A stretch of DNA of 64,000 bases from Bedellia somnulentella (GCA_963576735.1 OY755188.1:3596001-3660000); one strand, 5' to 3'. Numbered from the stretch's first letter, positions 1 through 10,838 are shown. Numbers and translations are program-made. Notes: a model not told the origin generated them from the sequence alone.

Positions 1-58
1 GAAACAAAAATCAAAGGAAATGAAATTTTAGAAAATGAAAATGTCATTTTTATGCATT

Positions 59-211
59 ATGGCTGCATTCAAAACAGAAACGGAACAGCGCATGCGATGG
101 AGTGATGACATCGTCGCTCTGGCCGGACATACCTGGACCAGACTCGCACAAGACAGACCTACTTGGCAAACTATGGAGGAGGCCTTCGCCCGACAGTGGG
201 CTTTCGATTGA
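59..211 (+). pseudogene. C-terminal end of a LINE reverse transcriptase (fragment)
   Basis: A 50-codon frame ending in TGA reads ...RMRWSDDIVALAGHTW... then AQDRPTWQTMEEAFARQW. The pattern RWxDDI-AG--W---AQDR--W--MEEAF--QW is the usual extreme C-terminus of RTE-like non-LTR retrotransposon polyproteins in insects, downstream of the RT domain. The rest of the element is missing upstream (5' truncation or window edge). An AT-rich 3' UTR follows, with AATAAA near 573 and two TTA-repeat runs (about 584-601 and 619-641) that may be its tail. It is a different LINE from the CTACCCC-tailed RTE copies elsewhere in the window, which end in another peptide. Confidence 0.7.
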
Positions 212-641
212 CACGCAATCATGAAATTAATACCTATTCTGTTTTTTTATATGAAAGTTATGATTTTGTGGTTTATGTTTGAACTTATTTTAAACGTATA
301 TAGATACTTTACATTTTAATTTTATTAATATTATTTTAAGTTTTACAGTTAAAAATATTAAAATCAATTTAATTTATACTATTTTACATTTAAATCTCAA
401 TTTAATTTTTATTTTTATATATCAATTAATTTTAAACTGCATGGAATTTATACAACACTACAATTGTCAATTTATATATACAATTTTAAATTAAAATCGC
501 AATTAAACTGTATAATTCAATTAATTTAAACTGCATGGAACTATTGTATTTTCAGTCAGGTTTTCAATCGAAAATAAAAAGGCTTTATTATTATTATTAT
601 TTCGAAAAGCATTTTTGTTATTATTATTATTATTATTATTA
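212..641 (+). repeat. AT-rich 3' UTR and TTA microsatellite after LINE fragment
   Basis: Very AT-rich DNA with short internally repeated blocks, for example AAACTGCATGGAA twice (about 435 and 529). It ends in two TTA trinucleotide runs. It probably represents the LINE 3' UTR and tail, but the boundary is not proven. Confidence 0.4.
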
Positions 642-1109
642 TGAATCAATCGTCTCGGGTTCGTATCTCAGGTAATTCAAGCTTTTTGTAAAAAAAACTT
701 TGTTAGCTTAAAATAACACTATATATAATAATAACAAGCACTATCCCTTCAATTTAGCGATTATTTTGGAAGGAGATCCACCACTAATCATCCCTATATT
801 GCCGAGCAATCGCTGCAAGCTCTCCCACTATCACCAACGGTCAGTGTAGGGGGCAGCACCGGGCCGTCGCCGCAGCGCCAAACTACTATCCGTATCTGTA
901 CTTACTAAAGATATTCTCATTTCTGAACATAAAAACTTGGAATATTTGTTTCATGATTCTTATGAACAATTAAAAAGGAATTTTCGGAACTCAACCCCTA
1001 ACGGGTTGATATAGCAAATGAAAGTTAATACAGAGTTTTTTTTAATTTTATAATAAAACTTGGTGCGATTGAATTTATGAAATCCATCTATCAATCATTC
1101 ATGAATATA
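642..1109. other. No gene seen; small GC-rich patch
   Basis: AT-rich sequence apart from a GC-rich patch at about 775-895 (contains GGGGGCAGCACCGGGCCG). No repeat family of this window and no convincing frame matches it. Confidence 0.4.
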
Positions 1110-1301
1110 TGCTAACAACCATAAATTCCATAAAAGGGTAGCCATAGCTTCGGAGATACTAATTCTTCATCCAATTTTGGAAATATATTGATAAAAGATA
1201 GGTTAATAAAGGTTGTTAGTGATGGGTCACAAACTGCATCGCCCAACAATCACTTAAAAAGCCTCAATATCCTTCATGTCATTTACAACGCCCGCGGGAT
1301 T
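1110..1301 (-). mobile_element. SINE-A copy, diverged
   Basis: Minus-strand copy of the most abundant repeat here (called SINE-A), from the region before the tail to the CCCGCGGG segment near the head. It matches the consensus through AGCCATAGCTTCGGA, GGTTGTTAGTGATGGGTC and GCATCGCCCAACAATC. It has no clean tail, so it is old or truncated. Confidence 0.7.
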
Positions 1302-1410
1302 ATAAATATAAAAAACAGAAGTTGAGATAGTGTTTCGGTATTTTGGTATTATGTAAACTGGATGCAAAAAATGAAGTCCACGCGGACGAAGTCGCGGGGC
1401 AAAAAGCTAG
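1302..1410 (+). mobile_element. Helitron-like 3' end
   Basis: Ends in GCGGACGAAGTCGCGGGGC then AAAAGCTAG followed by T. CTAG before a host T and a short GC hairpin (CGCG...CGCG) about 10-20 bases upstream are the 3' signature of lepidopteran Helitrons. No matching 5' terminus (TC...) was identified, so the left edge is a guess. Confidence 0.45.
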
Positions 1411-1413
1411 TAC

Positions 1414-1658
1414 AGAATAAATAAAGGAAAGAAAAATTTCGACACAGGCGGGAATCGAACCCGCGACCTCGGGTATACGCCCCCGTCGCTCTGCCAATTG
1501 AGCTACTGTGTCAATGGCTGCCAGCGCGAAATTCTTCTATCCTTTATTTCTTTTACACGTTCAAGTAGTGTTTCTTTCTTTTACACGTTTAAGTAGTGTT
1601 GTTTAGTGCGTGATCGATTCCCGCCTGTGTCGAAATTTTTCTTTCCTTTATTTATTCT
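1414..1658 (-). repeat. tRNA-like repeat (family D) in foldback form, copy 1
   Basis: Positions 1441-1512, read on the minus strand, form a 72-nt tRNA-like cloverleaf. It has acceptor GACACAG/CTGTGTC, D arm with GCTCAATTGGCAGAGC, and T arm GCGGGTTCGATTCCCGC. The anticodon loop would be GCGTATA (triplet GTA), but position 33 is C rather than U and this copy has an extra G in the anticodon arm, so a working tRNA is unlikely. A perfect 44-nt inverted repeat brackets the unit: 1414-1457 pairs with 1615-1658. A 29-bp block with TTTTACACGTT is repeated directly at about 1550-1605. The same unit recurs at 20.0, 28.6, 43.7 and 54.3 kb, which marks it as a dispersed element. Confidence 0.7.
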
Positions 1659-1659
1659 T

Positions 1660-2285
1660 TATATATTAGTCATTGGTAAAACGAAAAGGAAAAGAATGTT
1701 CGTAAGGGTTACGGACATTTTTTGTGTCGTCTCTATTTAGTTAAATCTTTTATGGTTAGAGTACAAAGAACCACTCTGTATATTGTTTGCCAATCTTAGT
1801 CGCTTTGCTAACCTATGGCATCTATTTAATACATGCTCTTTTATTATTTTCACTCCGGAATTTTAAAACATCTTACACGTCCCTTACTTGCAATACTCCC
1901 TACAATAATCTTGTAAAGTGATATTAACTCCATAAAGTAATTCAACCACATTCACAATTTTAAATAAAAGACTTCTGAAGAAATGCTTACAAATGAAACC
2001 TAAATTTTCTAAAAGAGCAGTCTGAGCTCCCAGCATTCACGTTTGCTATTGCACAAAATTGTAGTAACATACACTTTTCATTCGACATCGGTACTCGACT
2101 TCATTTATTGGACTTGTATCAGCTTCTTAGAAAATCGTATTAATACAAGTTTATTAAGTTAGCTAAGTTAACACTCTCTTAAGTCGCTGGGGCTGGGAGC
2201 AACTTAATTGTAGAGGTAACATATTGTGGACATTTTATTTTTTGTGGTTTGGTTTCGAACAAGCTTTGGTAAAATAATAGTAGCG
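1660..2285. other. No gene seen
   Basis: AT-rich intergenic or intronic sequence. At 1828-1858 (ACATGCTCTTTTATTATTTT) there is a short stretch resembling the RTE 3' region on the minus strand. Nothing else was recognised. Confidence 0.4.
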
Positions 2286-2310
2286 ATGAGTTCTAGTTCT
2301 AGTTTTAGTT

Positions 2311-2563
2311 GCTGTGTAGTGTCGGCTTAGAATAGCACTACCAAATTCTTCCGGTAGGTGTACGTAAAAGGCGACTAACGGTATTGGGGCTTTTAAGGGA
2401 TTTTTGGGCGATGCGGTTTGGAGACCCATCACCAACAACCTTTATTTTACCAACTTTTCCCCACTTAACTTTCCAAAAGTGGCTCAGGAATTTCTAATTC
2501 CTCAGCTCTGGCTACCCCATCTAGGGATTTATAGCCGTGAGTATATGTATGTATGTATGTATG
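2311..2563 (+). mobile_element. SINE-A, full-length copy
   Basis: About 250 bp running from the head GCTGTGTAGTGTCGGC to the tail GCCGTGAGTATATGTATG plus TATG repeats. The internal GGTTTGGAGACCC (GGTTGGAGACC in most copies) resembles a pol III B box. ATGAGTTCTA occurs just upstream (2286-2295) and directly after the tail, giving a 10-bp target duplication. Fifteen extra bases (2296-2310) that resemble the target lie between the duplication and the head. Confidence 0.85.
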
Positions 2564-2742
2564 AGTTCTAAACACAACATAGACATCATCAAAAAGGTCT
2601 TAGCGTAAATCCTTAAAACACTTTCTGCTGATTTTAGATAATGTGAATAAATAGTCTTGCGCACATCTTAAGCCAACTAGCGTACTTGGATGCTGAAATA
2701 CTAATACCTAAAAAACCAGAAAAATATACAATAGCATTTCCT

Positions 2743-2923
2743 GCTGTGTATTGTCGGCTTAGAATAGTACTACCCTGTTCCTTTCTGTGGGTGTTCGTAT
2801 GAGGCGAACCTTTATTTTACCATCTTTACCACACCTAACTTCCAAAAGTGGTTGAGGAATTTCAAATTCCTTAGTTCTGGCTACCCTTTCTAGGGATTTA
2901 TAGCCGTGAGTATATGTATGTAT
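2743..2923 (+). mobile_element. SINE-A with internal deletion
   Basis: Head and tail are present, but the segment between GAGGCGA and ACCTTTATTTTACC is missing (about 70 bp). A SINE-B head starts only a few bases after its tail. Confidence 0.85.
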
Positions 2924-2927
2924 TTTT

Positions 2928-3203
2928 CTACTGTGATACCTCAGTTACACCGCTTATCGTCCAGATGATGAAGTTTCAAATCCCGGGTCGGGCCTACTCC
3001 AATTTTCCTTTTCTACAAACATATCTGTGGTTAATTTATCATGATAATCGACGGTTAGGAAACCCACAAAGCCGAGTTGTACTTAGTCATGTGACAGTGT
3101 CCCAGCCCCTACCACGTGATTACATTGTCCAAGCAAAACGTAGGTACTTTGAACACCAGGTGACAATGTCGCGTGATGTTCCGAAAGTTTTGAGTTTGAG
3201 TTA
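2928..3203 (+). mobile_element. SINE-B, diverged copy
   Basis: tRNA-derived head with B-box-like GTTTCAAATCCC, then GGTCGGGCCTACTCC, the core with GGAAACCCACA and GAGTTGTACTTAGTCATGTG, and the 3' part GGTACTTTGAACACCAGGTG. It stops before the tail module. An open frame of 96 codons runs through it by chance and is not a gene. Confidence 0.85.
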
Positions 3204-3366
3204 AGTATTTTTATGTTGATTGCTGTGGCAAAAAATAATAATTTGATGATTATGTTACTCGGGGTCAGCGCTAAGGAAGTATGTTCAAGCTTATTTGGCG
3301 AAAAATTTATTGTAGGAAAGTCCATATGTATATGCAAGACTATAAAATAGTGGACATAGATATTAA

Positions 3367-4331
3367 TCTATACTTATAATAAATCTGTAGAGAGGTCAAT
3401 TCTGTACATGAAATATATTTTCAAAATAACTATCAGGTGGTGATTAGGGATCGATACTGATACCAAAAATGCAATCAGTAAAATTTTTGTCTGTCTGTCT
3501 GTCTGTCTGTCTGTCGGTTTGTATGTTCCTTATGGAAACAAAAACTACTCGACGGATTTTAACGAAACTTGGTACAATTATTCTTCATACTCCTGCGCAG
3601 GTTTTTGTATACTTTCCAGCAGAGAAGTAAAGGGGAATTTTGGGAAATTTGGGGAAAACGGGAGAAGTTACTCCATTTTTTAAGCTTCCGTCGCATGTGC
3701 AGCCTTAATGGTTAAACTTACATAGAAATCATCTGTGGCGGAAATATTCTTCATAAAATTATCTAAAAAAAATCCTCAACAGTATATGTCTATCTTTTAT
3801 GGTTGACTCACAATAACACATGTAACTCCTGATAGCTTAGCAGTTCGGAACATCCTGATTATATTTGTTTACTCTTACGTTTGTAAACCTCTCACTTATC
3901 CCTAATTTAAAAAAGGTAACATTATTACCTATTCAATAAAAAAAGAATCATAGAAATCGATAGACAAACACCGAAATTATACATAAAATAAGCCATCGCG
4001 CCCGTGATCGAAACCAAATCTTTACTAATTTACATATAACATACTAGATGGCGCCAGTAGTTGCATCCTTCATAACGTAATGACTATTTTTTAGATTGTT
4101 ATAAATACTTCATGGCGTTTTATTCCAAAATTTGCTATTAAACGGAAATACTGAACCTTTCATTAAAGCGCATTCAAAATCACCAAACTACACTGTTAAG
4201 GGAGTGCTATAAATTTAATAAATTGAAAACATTACGCTGAATTGCACAATGCTTGAGCAGTGACTGAAGAAAGAAACCTCAGATATTTAAAAAAACAACG
4301 CTACCCGTGCGAAGCTGGGACGATGCACTAG
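3367..4331 (+). mobile_element. Non-autonomous Helitron-like element, complete
   Basis: A 965-bp unit starting TCTATACTTATAATAAATC and ending GATGCACTAG, inserted between A (3366) and T (4332) as Helitrons do. There are no terminal inverted repeats and no target duplication. A GTGC...GCAC pairing lies just before the terminal CTAG. Inside are a TCTG tetranucleotide array (3489-3515) and the block AAAACTACTCGACGGATTT, which I recognise as a common lepidopteran repeat. No Rep/helicase frame is present, so it would depend on an autonomous partner. Confidence 0.7.
3489..3515. repeat. (TCTG)n microsatellite
   Basis: Six to seven perfect tandem tetranucleotides inside the Helitron-like element; a built-in part of this family. 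Confidence 0.9.
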
Positions 4332-4540
4332 TGAAAAATAAAAGTGGAAAGAAGTTTATTTATTTAAATGTCATCTATTTTCATTTAAAACAATTACTAC
4401 CGTAAGGAAATTCTAAAACGATCAATGTATTCAAATGTGACTACTTAAGGCAAACCCTATTAGAATTGCATTTTTATAAAATAAATAAATATTAAACTAA
4501 CAGTAACAGAATTTATTTAATATCACCACAAAAGTATAAT

Positions 4541-4594
4541 CTGGTTACCCCTTCAAGGAAATTATAGCCGTGAGTATATGTATGTATGTAAGTA
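4541..4594 (+). mobile_element. SINE-A 3' end fragment
   Basis: Only the last ~50 bp: CTGGTTACCCCTTCAAGG, then ATTATAGCCGTGAGTATATG and TATG repeats. A 5'-truncated insertion. Confidence 0.75.
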
Positions 4595-5611
4595 TAATTG
4601 GTACAAAATTACGATATATAATCACTCCCATCGATAACCTTTTGGAAGTTCCGTGATTGATAATCGGTTACTCAAGCTAAAGTGGTTGCAAAGGATAATG
4701 GCTTTATATGATTAGTCAATTAAAATTTAGTAATAGGGTGATTCCAGAGCTAATTAACACGCCCCCCCACACTCACTCACACATTCACACATAGACGCAC
4801 GTACCTAAACACTATACATCCAAGTAAAATAGTTTTCATTTTTATTTATTTTTTATTTTTCTATAAATTGTTTTCTTGGTTCTGCTTATTTTGTATAATT
4901 TTTTAGTGTTAGTTTTTTTCTTTAATAATTATGTTTGTGTATAATTTTAATTTGGAAATCAATGTAAATATCGAGAAAGGCCACCCGCAATACAAGTTTT
5001 ACCTAGTGCAGGGGCCATTGGAAAAATCACTTTGTAATTCAAAATGCGCAATAAACAATTTTTATATAATTTTTTTTATGTAATTATTATTATGACAAAA
5101 ACTATGCAAGGAAAAAATTAATATATTTAAACAAATTTTACTCAGTGATAAAAGGGTTTTTTTGTCAAAAATTGTCTCAAATAGATAAAAATTAGGGTTT
5201 ATATAATATCAAAACAACTTATTGCAGTTTTATTAATCTGTTAAAAAATACTGTTTTGAAAATTTAGCAAGGACATATTGTATATTATAAAGGATGATCG
5301 GTGATGGCAATGCAGCCTGCATCCTCATCTCTCAAAAAATACTCAAACAGTCCATAGCTCTACGTCACCTTTTACGATACTAGCGTAAAGAAAAGTCTTA
5401 TTTAAAACTAAAACACTCGTATTAAAAAAAACATATTTAAATATAACATATAAGTTTATGGATAAATAGTAGTATTGCATGCATTGCATGTAGATGCAAT
5501 GTTATATTTTTTTACCACCAATATGTATTCACTATTTTATTGATTAAATAGTCTCTGTTCACGTATTAGTGTTACTGCAGATAAATATTTTTTACCCTTT
5601 CATCTAATGGA
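4595..5611. other. No gene seen; possible LINE 3' UTR
   Basis: AT-rich. A pyrimidine/CA-rich stretch (4760-4800) is followed by T-rich DNA and a moderately GC block at about 4970-5030 ending with an AATAAA-type signal near 5050. This could be the 3' UTR of an unidentified retroelement. It has no coding support. Confidence 0.25.
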
Positions 5612-5766
5612 TACTCACTTACTTATACTCACGCCCATCATTCCCATTGAAGTAGGCAGAGACTATCGATCGCCACTTAGCACGATCTTGACAAATCTCT
5701 CTTACTATTACATTCATTAATTATTATTCTCATATAAGCTCTTTTATTCTTCTCACTTTGGAGGAC
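5612..5766 (-). mobile_element. RTE 3' end fragment
   Basis: Minus-strand 3' end: ACTCACGCCCATCATTCCC, CAGAGACTATCGATCGCCAC, then diverged coding sequence toward CTCTTTTATTCTTC. 5'-truncated and old. Confidence 0.75.
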
Positions 5767-6122
5767 AGGGGGCCCTTTCAATTTTAAAAATCAATTAAAC
5801 CGAATACCTCCATATATTTTCTCAACCTCATAGACAAATTAATACACTCTTGTTGTTTTTGTTCGTACTCGATATGGCAAGCACTAAATTGATTTACTCC
5901 TGTCCGTGGACCGTAGTTTGTCGTGAACTTTCCGAACCCGAGGTATTACACGAAACTTTTTAAACTTCTTTCTTTAAGTCTTTTGTCTTAACTCCTTAGT
6001 TTAAAGTCACCAGGCAAGTTCGGAATTTTTCACTTTGCGTCGGTCTACTAGTTTCTTCGAAGTGAAATTTGTTGAGTTGTGTCAAGGATTGAGCAGCTAT
6101 TATTTATACAATTGAAACAACT

Positions 6123-6479
6123 AAAAGGTGAAAGGTGTGGTATAAAAGATGATATTGTAAGTAAGATAGAAAAAGGAATGTTGAGATGGTTTGGGCACAT
6201 CGAGAGGATGGATGATAGGAAATTGGTAAAAGGTATCTATAGAGCTAATGTGGAAGGTAATGTTAGTAGAGGACGGCCACGAAAGACACACTTGGACCAA
6301 ATTGAAAGTGTGCTCAAAAAGGCAGGCGTCCGAAGTATGAAGAATAAAAGAGCATGTATGAAAAGATTGATGGATGTAGACGAAGCAAGAGAGGTTTGCC
6401 AGGATCGTACAAAGTGGCGATCGATAGTCTCTGCCTACCCCAATGGGAATTAACGGCGTGAGTATATGTATGTATGTAT
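6123..6479 (+). pseudogene. RTE reverse-transcriptase C-terminus, young insertion
   Basis: A 5'-truncated RTE copy with an intact C-terminal frame. The LINE part starts at KGERCGIKDDIV and ends WRSIVSAYPNGN, with the motif MLRWFGHIERMDDRKLVKG typical of the tail beyond the RT domain. The frame is open from 6079, but residues before K16 are flanking DNA. The element ends with GGCGTGAGTATATG and TATG repeats. GAAACAACT at 6114-6122 and 6480-6488 is a 9-bp target duplication, so the insertion point is precise. It landed in repeat family E, whose body resumes at 6489. Confidence 0.85.
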
Positions 6480-6488
6480 GAAACAACT

Positions 6489-6600
6489 ATTGATTTTCGG
6501 ATATTTTAATCGCGTGTTATTACATTATTTTTAAAGCCCGACGTTTCGAAAACTTTTCAGTTATCATAGTCACGGGAAGACTGAGGTGTTATTTGTCATT
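6489..6600 (+). repeat. Interspersed repeat family E, copy 1
   Basis: TTTTCGGATATTTTAATCGC, then AAAGCCCGACGTTTCGAAAAC and CAGTTATCATAGTCACGGG. A second copy is at 32664-32770. The RTE at 6123-6479 interrupts its left end (6111-6122). Confidence 0.65.
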
Positions 6601-6735
6601 ATACAGTACTATAAAATTATTAATACTAACTACTTTCACAAAATTTTAAGTTACATTTGCGTTTAATGTTTGCTATGTACAAAAAGAACTCATCTTATCT
6701 GGAGTCTTGCTAGTGTTCTTCCTTCGCTTAAGAGC

Positions 6736-6801
6736 TTATTCCATTTGTCTGAATTCAGACGTCTGAAAGCCACAGAATCTGAATTCAGACTAGTGGAATA
6801 A
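6736..6801. repeat. Short palindromic repeat
   Basis: Arms 6736-6759 and 6778-6801 (24 bp each, one or two mismatches) surround an 18-bp loop. Each arm contains the perfect palindrome TCTGAATTCAGA. The motif GGAATAACG recurs at about 6795 and 6885. It may be a tiny inverted-repeat element. Confidence 0.6.
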
Positions 6802-7017
6802 CGTTCAGAACGCTAGGCTTCTGAAAACTAGACAAATTTTGGCTCCTAGCTCACTAAATTTTTAGTAACTCCGTCTCAGGAAGGTGGAATAACGTCCTTA
6901 GTTGTGCTAATGATCGGGTTCCAAGCAGGTAGTAATTGCCAACCAAAACTTAGTCAAATAGCCTATTATAATGTGCAATCTTGAAAATCTTAGAAAATAC
7001 TATATTATTTATGCATA

Positions 7018-7278
7018 TACATAACATAAACATAAATGTTCACGCCGTTTATCCCCGAAGTGGTCGGCAGAGGTTTTGTACGAATACACTATCGCATGAC
7101 TAAGTACAACTGAGCCATGTGGGTTTCCTTACGATGTTTTCCCTCACCCTTAACAACCATGATAAATTAACCACACATATGACTTTAAAAAAGACAAATT
7201 GGTTTAGGCCCGACTCAGGATTGGAACTCACGCCCTTCTGTTTTTGGGCGGATGTTCTACCCACTGGACTATCATGTC
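7018..7278 (-). mobile_element. SINE-B with internal deletion
   Basis: Minus strand. The tail end (GTTCACGCCG, TATCCCCGAAG) is at the left, the core GGGTTTCCTTACGATGTTTT in the middle, and a tRNA-like head ending CTACCCACTGGACTATCATG at the right. The middle block between GGCAGAGG and TTTTGTACGAATACAC is deleted. Confidence 0.85.
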
Positions 7279-7311
7279 ATATTATTATTATTTTTAATTG
7301 TGTAATATGAA

Positions 7312-7494
7312 AAATGTGATGAAGAAATTGAAAGAAGAGTGAAAAAGGGTAACGCGGTAAATGCAGAAATGAATAGTGTATTGACTAGTCAATCGATATC
7401 TGTAAAGGTCCGAATGGATGCGCATGGTGCTGTTCTTATTCCTGCGCTTATATATGGAAGCGAATGTTGGATGTGGCAGAAGAAGCTAGAGCAT
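7312..7494 (+). pseudogene. RTE internal coding fragment
   Basis: Encodes CDEEIERRVKKGNAVNAEMN... to YGSECWMWQKK. This matches the region upstream of the C-terminal motif seen in the 24.9-25.6 kb copy. Both ends are missing, and there is no tail. Confidence 0.8.
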
Positions 7495-7559
7495 TTGTTT
7501 GATTTTATCAATGATAAAATATCTACGCGAAAGGAATGTAAAGGTTATTAAACAAGAAA

Positions 7560-8200
7560 GCAAAATTATGTTTTTTTATGTAATTAATAGTTGCCAAAAC
7601 CGTAAACCAGAGTAAAAATATTAACCCGAATAGAAACAAGGAAAACCAAAGCAAAGATTAATATTAAAATTTCGTTGCCTCAGGTATAAATTCACTTTAA
7701 ATAGCCCTAAAAACTTGAGTCAGTTTATCATAAAAAGTAAGGTTTTCAATTAAAACAACCGGCAAACAAACAAAGTACCAAAAGCTGGGAGCATTTAAAA
7801 TTCAACTTTACCTTTCTATACAAACATTGCATAATTGAGTGATTCACTGATTCAAACGATCTCTTTTCCTTAGACATATTTACATTGTGTTGGTTAAATT
7901 TAATGAATATTTATGTAAAAACTTTCTTTTTGAGTATCTTACAATTGATGTGAAAGACCGATCGAGTACACTTTATATATTATATATACATGTATATTGA
8001 TACAGGTAAGGTTTTTCATATATTATAATTAATGTTTTTTAACCTGTATATAGTTAAATATGTAAATATAGTTCCAAATATAATTATTGTATGAGTGACA
8101 GCATTGTGATTGATTTAGATGGAAAGTCTGCGATATGGCGAATACTATTCACTGTAATTTTTCTTTTATTGAAATACAACTTTTATTTTCATGATTAATT
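7560..8200. other. No gene seen
   Basis: AT-rich single-copy-looking sequence with no recognised repeat, splice-like structure or long frame. A short AT dinucleotide run lies near 7977-7990. Confidence 0.5.
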
Positions 8201-8201
8201 T

Positions 8202-8424
8202 GCTGTTAAGTGTCGTCTAATAGCACTACCCCATATCTTCCCATGGGTGATCGTAAGAGGTGACTGGTGACTTTAAGTGATTTTTGGGCGATGCGGTTGG
8301 TGACCCATCACCAAAAAAATTTATATTTCAATCTTTTCTCCACTTTACTTCCAAAAGTGGCTGATGAATTTTCTGATTCTGAAGTTCTGGCTTTTAAGGT
8401 TTTTTAGCCATTAGTATATATGTG
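8202..8424 (+). mobile_element. SINE-A, diverged copy
   Basis: Head GCTGTTAAGTGTCG, GGTTGGTGACCCATCACC, and CTTCCAAAAGTGGCTGATG are all present. The tail is degraded (AGCCATTAGTATATATG). Confidence 0.8.
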
Positions 8425-8844
8425 CATTATAAAGTTTTCCATCATCCCTGATAGATTTCCAGCATATCAATAACTTCAAGTGAAGAAAATTAGAAAGGAT
8501 AGTAATTTTCTAAGCCTTCACTAAATTGCCAACCTAATTATCGTTAACTATTAAATCAAGTCAACAGATGTTCGAGGTACGAGCTTCAAAGAAGGTTTTA
8601 GTAACGAGACCTTCACAATCAAATTAAAATGGCAACTGTCAGAATCCATTTCATACAATGAGGGTTTGTCATTTGCCTGTTTTATTGAAAGGGTTAACAG
8701 GTGATAGAATGCGGTCACACCCAACCTAACTAATTATTAAAGGCACTCCCTAATTTATGACAGTGATTGTATAAAGAGATTCAATGCATAATCACAAAAT
8801 ACATTTTTGTTTAAGTATCGAAAAATTTGACATAATTCATATCA

Positions 8845-8881
8845 ACACGGCCATAAATTCCAAAAAGAGGCAGCCAGAGCT
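8845..8881 (-). mobile_element. SINE-A fragment
   Basis: Thirty-odd bases of the 3' side: CACGGCCATAAATTCC, then GCAGCCAGAGCTT. Confidence 0.5.
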
Positions 8882-9049
8882 TAAATATCATTTGAATGCA
8901 TATTTCGTTCATATTTGGGATGACGTGATGATTTTTCGTCTTTAATGTTTAAGTTCTGATATCTCTTAACAAATTAAAAAAAAATGTTTAAATCCTAACA
9001 AAAAAAATCAGTAGAAACAAATTTATATCATCACACATATATTTTGTAG

Positions 9050-9218
9050 GTATGTAGTGTTGGCATAGCTATAACTACCCGTAAGAGGCGACTAAGGGTA
9101 TTGGGGATTTTTTAATTTACTATCTTTTCCCCACTGAGCTTCCAAAAGTGGCTGACGGATTTCTAATTCCTTAGCTCTGGCTACCAAGTGGATTTAAAGC
9201 CTTGATGTATGAATGTAT
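9050..9218 (+). mobile_element. SINE-A, internally deleted
   Basis: Head GTAGTGTTGGCATAG, GTAAGAGGCGACTAAGGG, then a jump to TTTACTATCTTTTCCCCACT. The tail is degraded (GCCTTGATGTATGAATG). Confidence 0.75.
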
Positions 9219-9397
9219 ATTCTTGTTTATGTGGTGAGCAGTGGCTGGTGGAACGGTAAATATATGAAAACTAAAATTTCGGCTATGCAATGGGGTGTCC
9301 ACTATTATGTAACATAACTATATAGCAAGGCTACATTTGGGACTTTGTCGTACAATATGTTTTTTGATATATTTTATTTTCCCATTCCATTCCCATT

Positions 9398-9646
9398 GCT
9401 GTGTAGTGTCGGCTTAGAATAGCACTACCCCATTTCTTCCGTTGGGTGTACGTAAGAGGCGACTAACGGTATTGGGGCTTTTGAGGGATTTTTGGGCGAT
9501 GAGGTTGGAGACCCATCACCAACAACCTTTATTTCACTATCTTTTCCCCTCGCAACTTCCAAAAGTGGCTGAGGAATTTTGAATTCCTTAGCTCTGGCTA
9601 CCCCTTCTAGGGAAATATAGCCGTGAGTATATGTATGTATGTATGT
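9398..9646 (+). mobile_element. SINE-A, full-length, with target duplication
   Basis: Nearly consensus. TTATTTTCCCA at 9374-9384 and 9647-9657 is an 11-bp target duplication. Thirteen bases between the left duplication and the head (9385-9397) look like an imperfect recopy of it (CCATTCCCA within). Confidence 0.9.
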
Positions 9647-9659
9647 TTATTTTCCCAAC

Positions 9660-10165
9660 GGAAACTAATACGTTTAGTAAATCCATTAAAATAAGCTGCT
9701 TAAGTTATTTAATAGAAGTATAAAATACTTTTCAGAGCCATTGTATTATACGTAAACTAGAAGCACAGAGGTGTTACTATTTTACGAGCAAAAGGTACAA
9801 AGAAACGAGCCAATCCAATTTCTAAATTCCTTTATACGACTCGGAATGAAACTGAAAAGGAGATGGAAACTACCTTTGAATCAACAGAATTACGTTTTTC
9901 ATCTTTAATATATCAATGTATGCTGGTTTTCCAAAAACAGGCATAGTAAATAGGACAAAGTTTTTTTTAAGAATAACAACTCATTTACGGCATAGTTTTC
10001 TTGCAAAACTCGAATTGCCATGCAACTTTTATAATGGTCTTCAGGAAATCATTCTTATATTAATTCTTTTTCTATTATAACTAAGCTTAAATTTAAAAAA
10101 AAGTAGACAGAGGTTGTTAAATAGGATACAATTGTAAAAGCGGCCAAGAGCGAGATGGACTCGCT
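9660..10165. other. No gene seen
   Basis: AT-rich sequence with no recognised repeat or coding signal. Confidence 0.45.
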
Positions 10166-10170
10166 AATGA

Positions 10171-10838
10171 AGGGTTCCGTAGCAGCACTAGCAGCACTGA
10201 TTTACTATAAGAAAACAATGGTTCACGTTTTATGCGTAAGGCCTGTGATAGTAAAATTATTGTTATATATTTCAGTGAAATTAATAAATTAGGTAAGTAA
10301 TTTGATTTATGACGTTTTAAAATAGAACTACTGGCTAGTACTCATTCAAACCAATTTTCGTTAGTAGTTTGTATAGTAATACACATCATATATTTTTTTT
10401 TGTTTTATCATGCCCATATTTTAGAAGTTACGGGGGGGGGGGACACACATTTTACCACTTTGGAAAAATCTCTCGCGCAAACTATTCAGTTTTGAAAAAA
10501 ATGATATAAGAAACCTCAACATCATTTTCAAATACCTTTTGATAGATACCCCACACGTATAGGTTTGATGAAAAAAAAAATTTTGAGTTTCACTTCTATG
10601 TATGGCGAACCCTAAAAATTTTGGTTTTTTTTTCAGATTTTATTTTAAAATCTTAATGCGGTTTACAGAATACATCTACGCACCAATTTTCATTAATGTA
10701 GTTCTTATAGTATCGGAATAAACTGGCTGTGACATACGGACGGACGGACGGACGGACGGACGGACGGACGGACGGACAGACAGACAGACATGACGAGTCT
10801 ATAAGGGTCCCGTTTTTGCCATTTGGCTACGGAACCCT
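10171..10838. mobile_element. Inverted-repeat element AGGGTTCCGTAGC
   Basis: A 668-bp unit bounded by AGGGTTCCGTAGC (10171-10183) and its exact complement GCTACGGAACCCT (10826-10838). Inside are an 11-G run (10432-10442), the block AATCTCTCGCGCAAACTATT, and an array of CGGA then CAGA tetranucleotides (10737-10790) before GGGTCCCGTTTTTGCCATTT. I recognise the right end as a common lepidopteran repeat. There is no transposase frame, so it is non-autonomous. The superfamily is not assigned because no clear target duplication is visible. Confidence 0.6.
10737..10790. repeat. (CGGA)n(CAGA)n microsatellite
   Basis: About ten CGGA units followed by CAGA units; an internal part of the preceding element family. 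Confidence 0.9.

Noticed and set aside
2235..2438. 67-codon minus frame rich in PKNPLKAPIPLVA
   Set aside because: It is the antisense translation of SINE-A; the same peptide appears from other copies (22589-22837, 39316-39507), so it is a repeat shadow and not a gene.
2914..3204. 96-codon plus frame
   Set aside because: Lies within a SINE-B copy and reads the tRNA-derived head and core; no protein feature.
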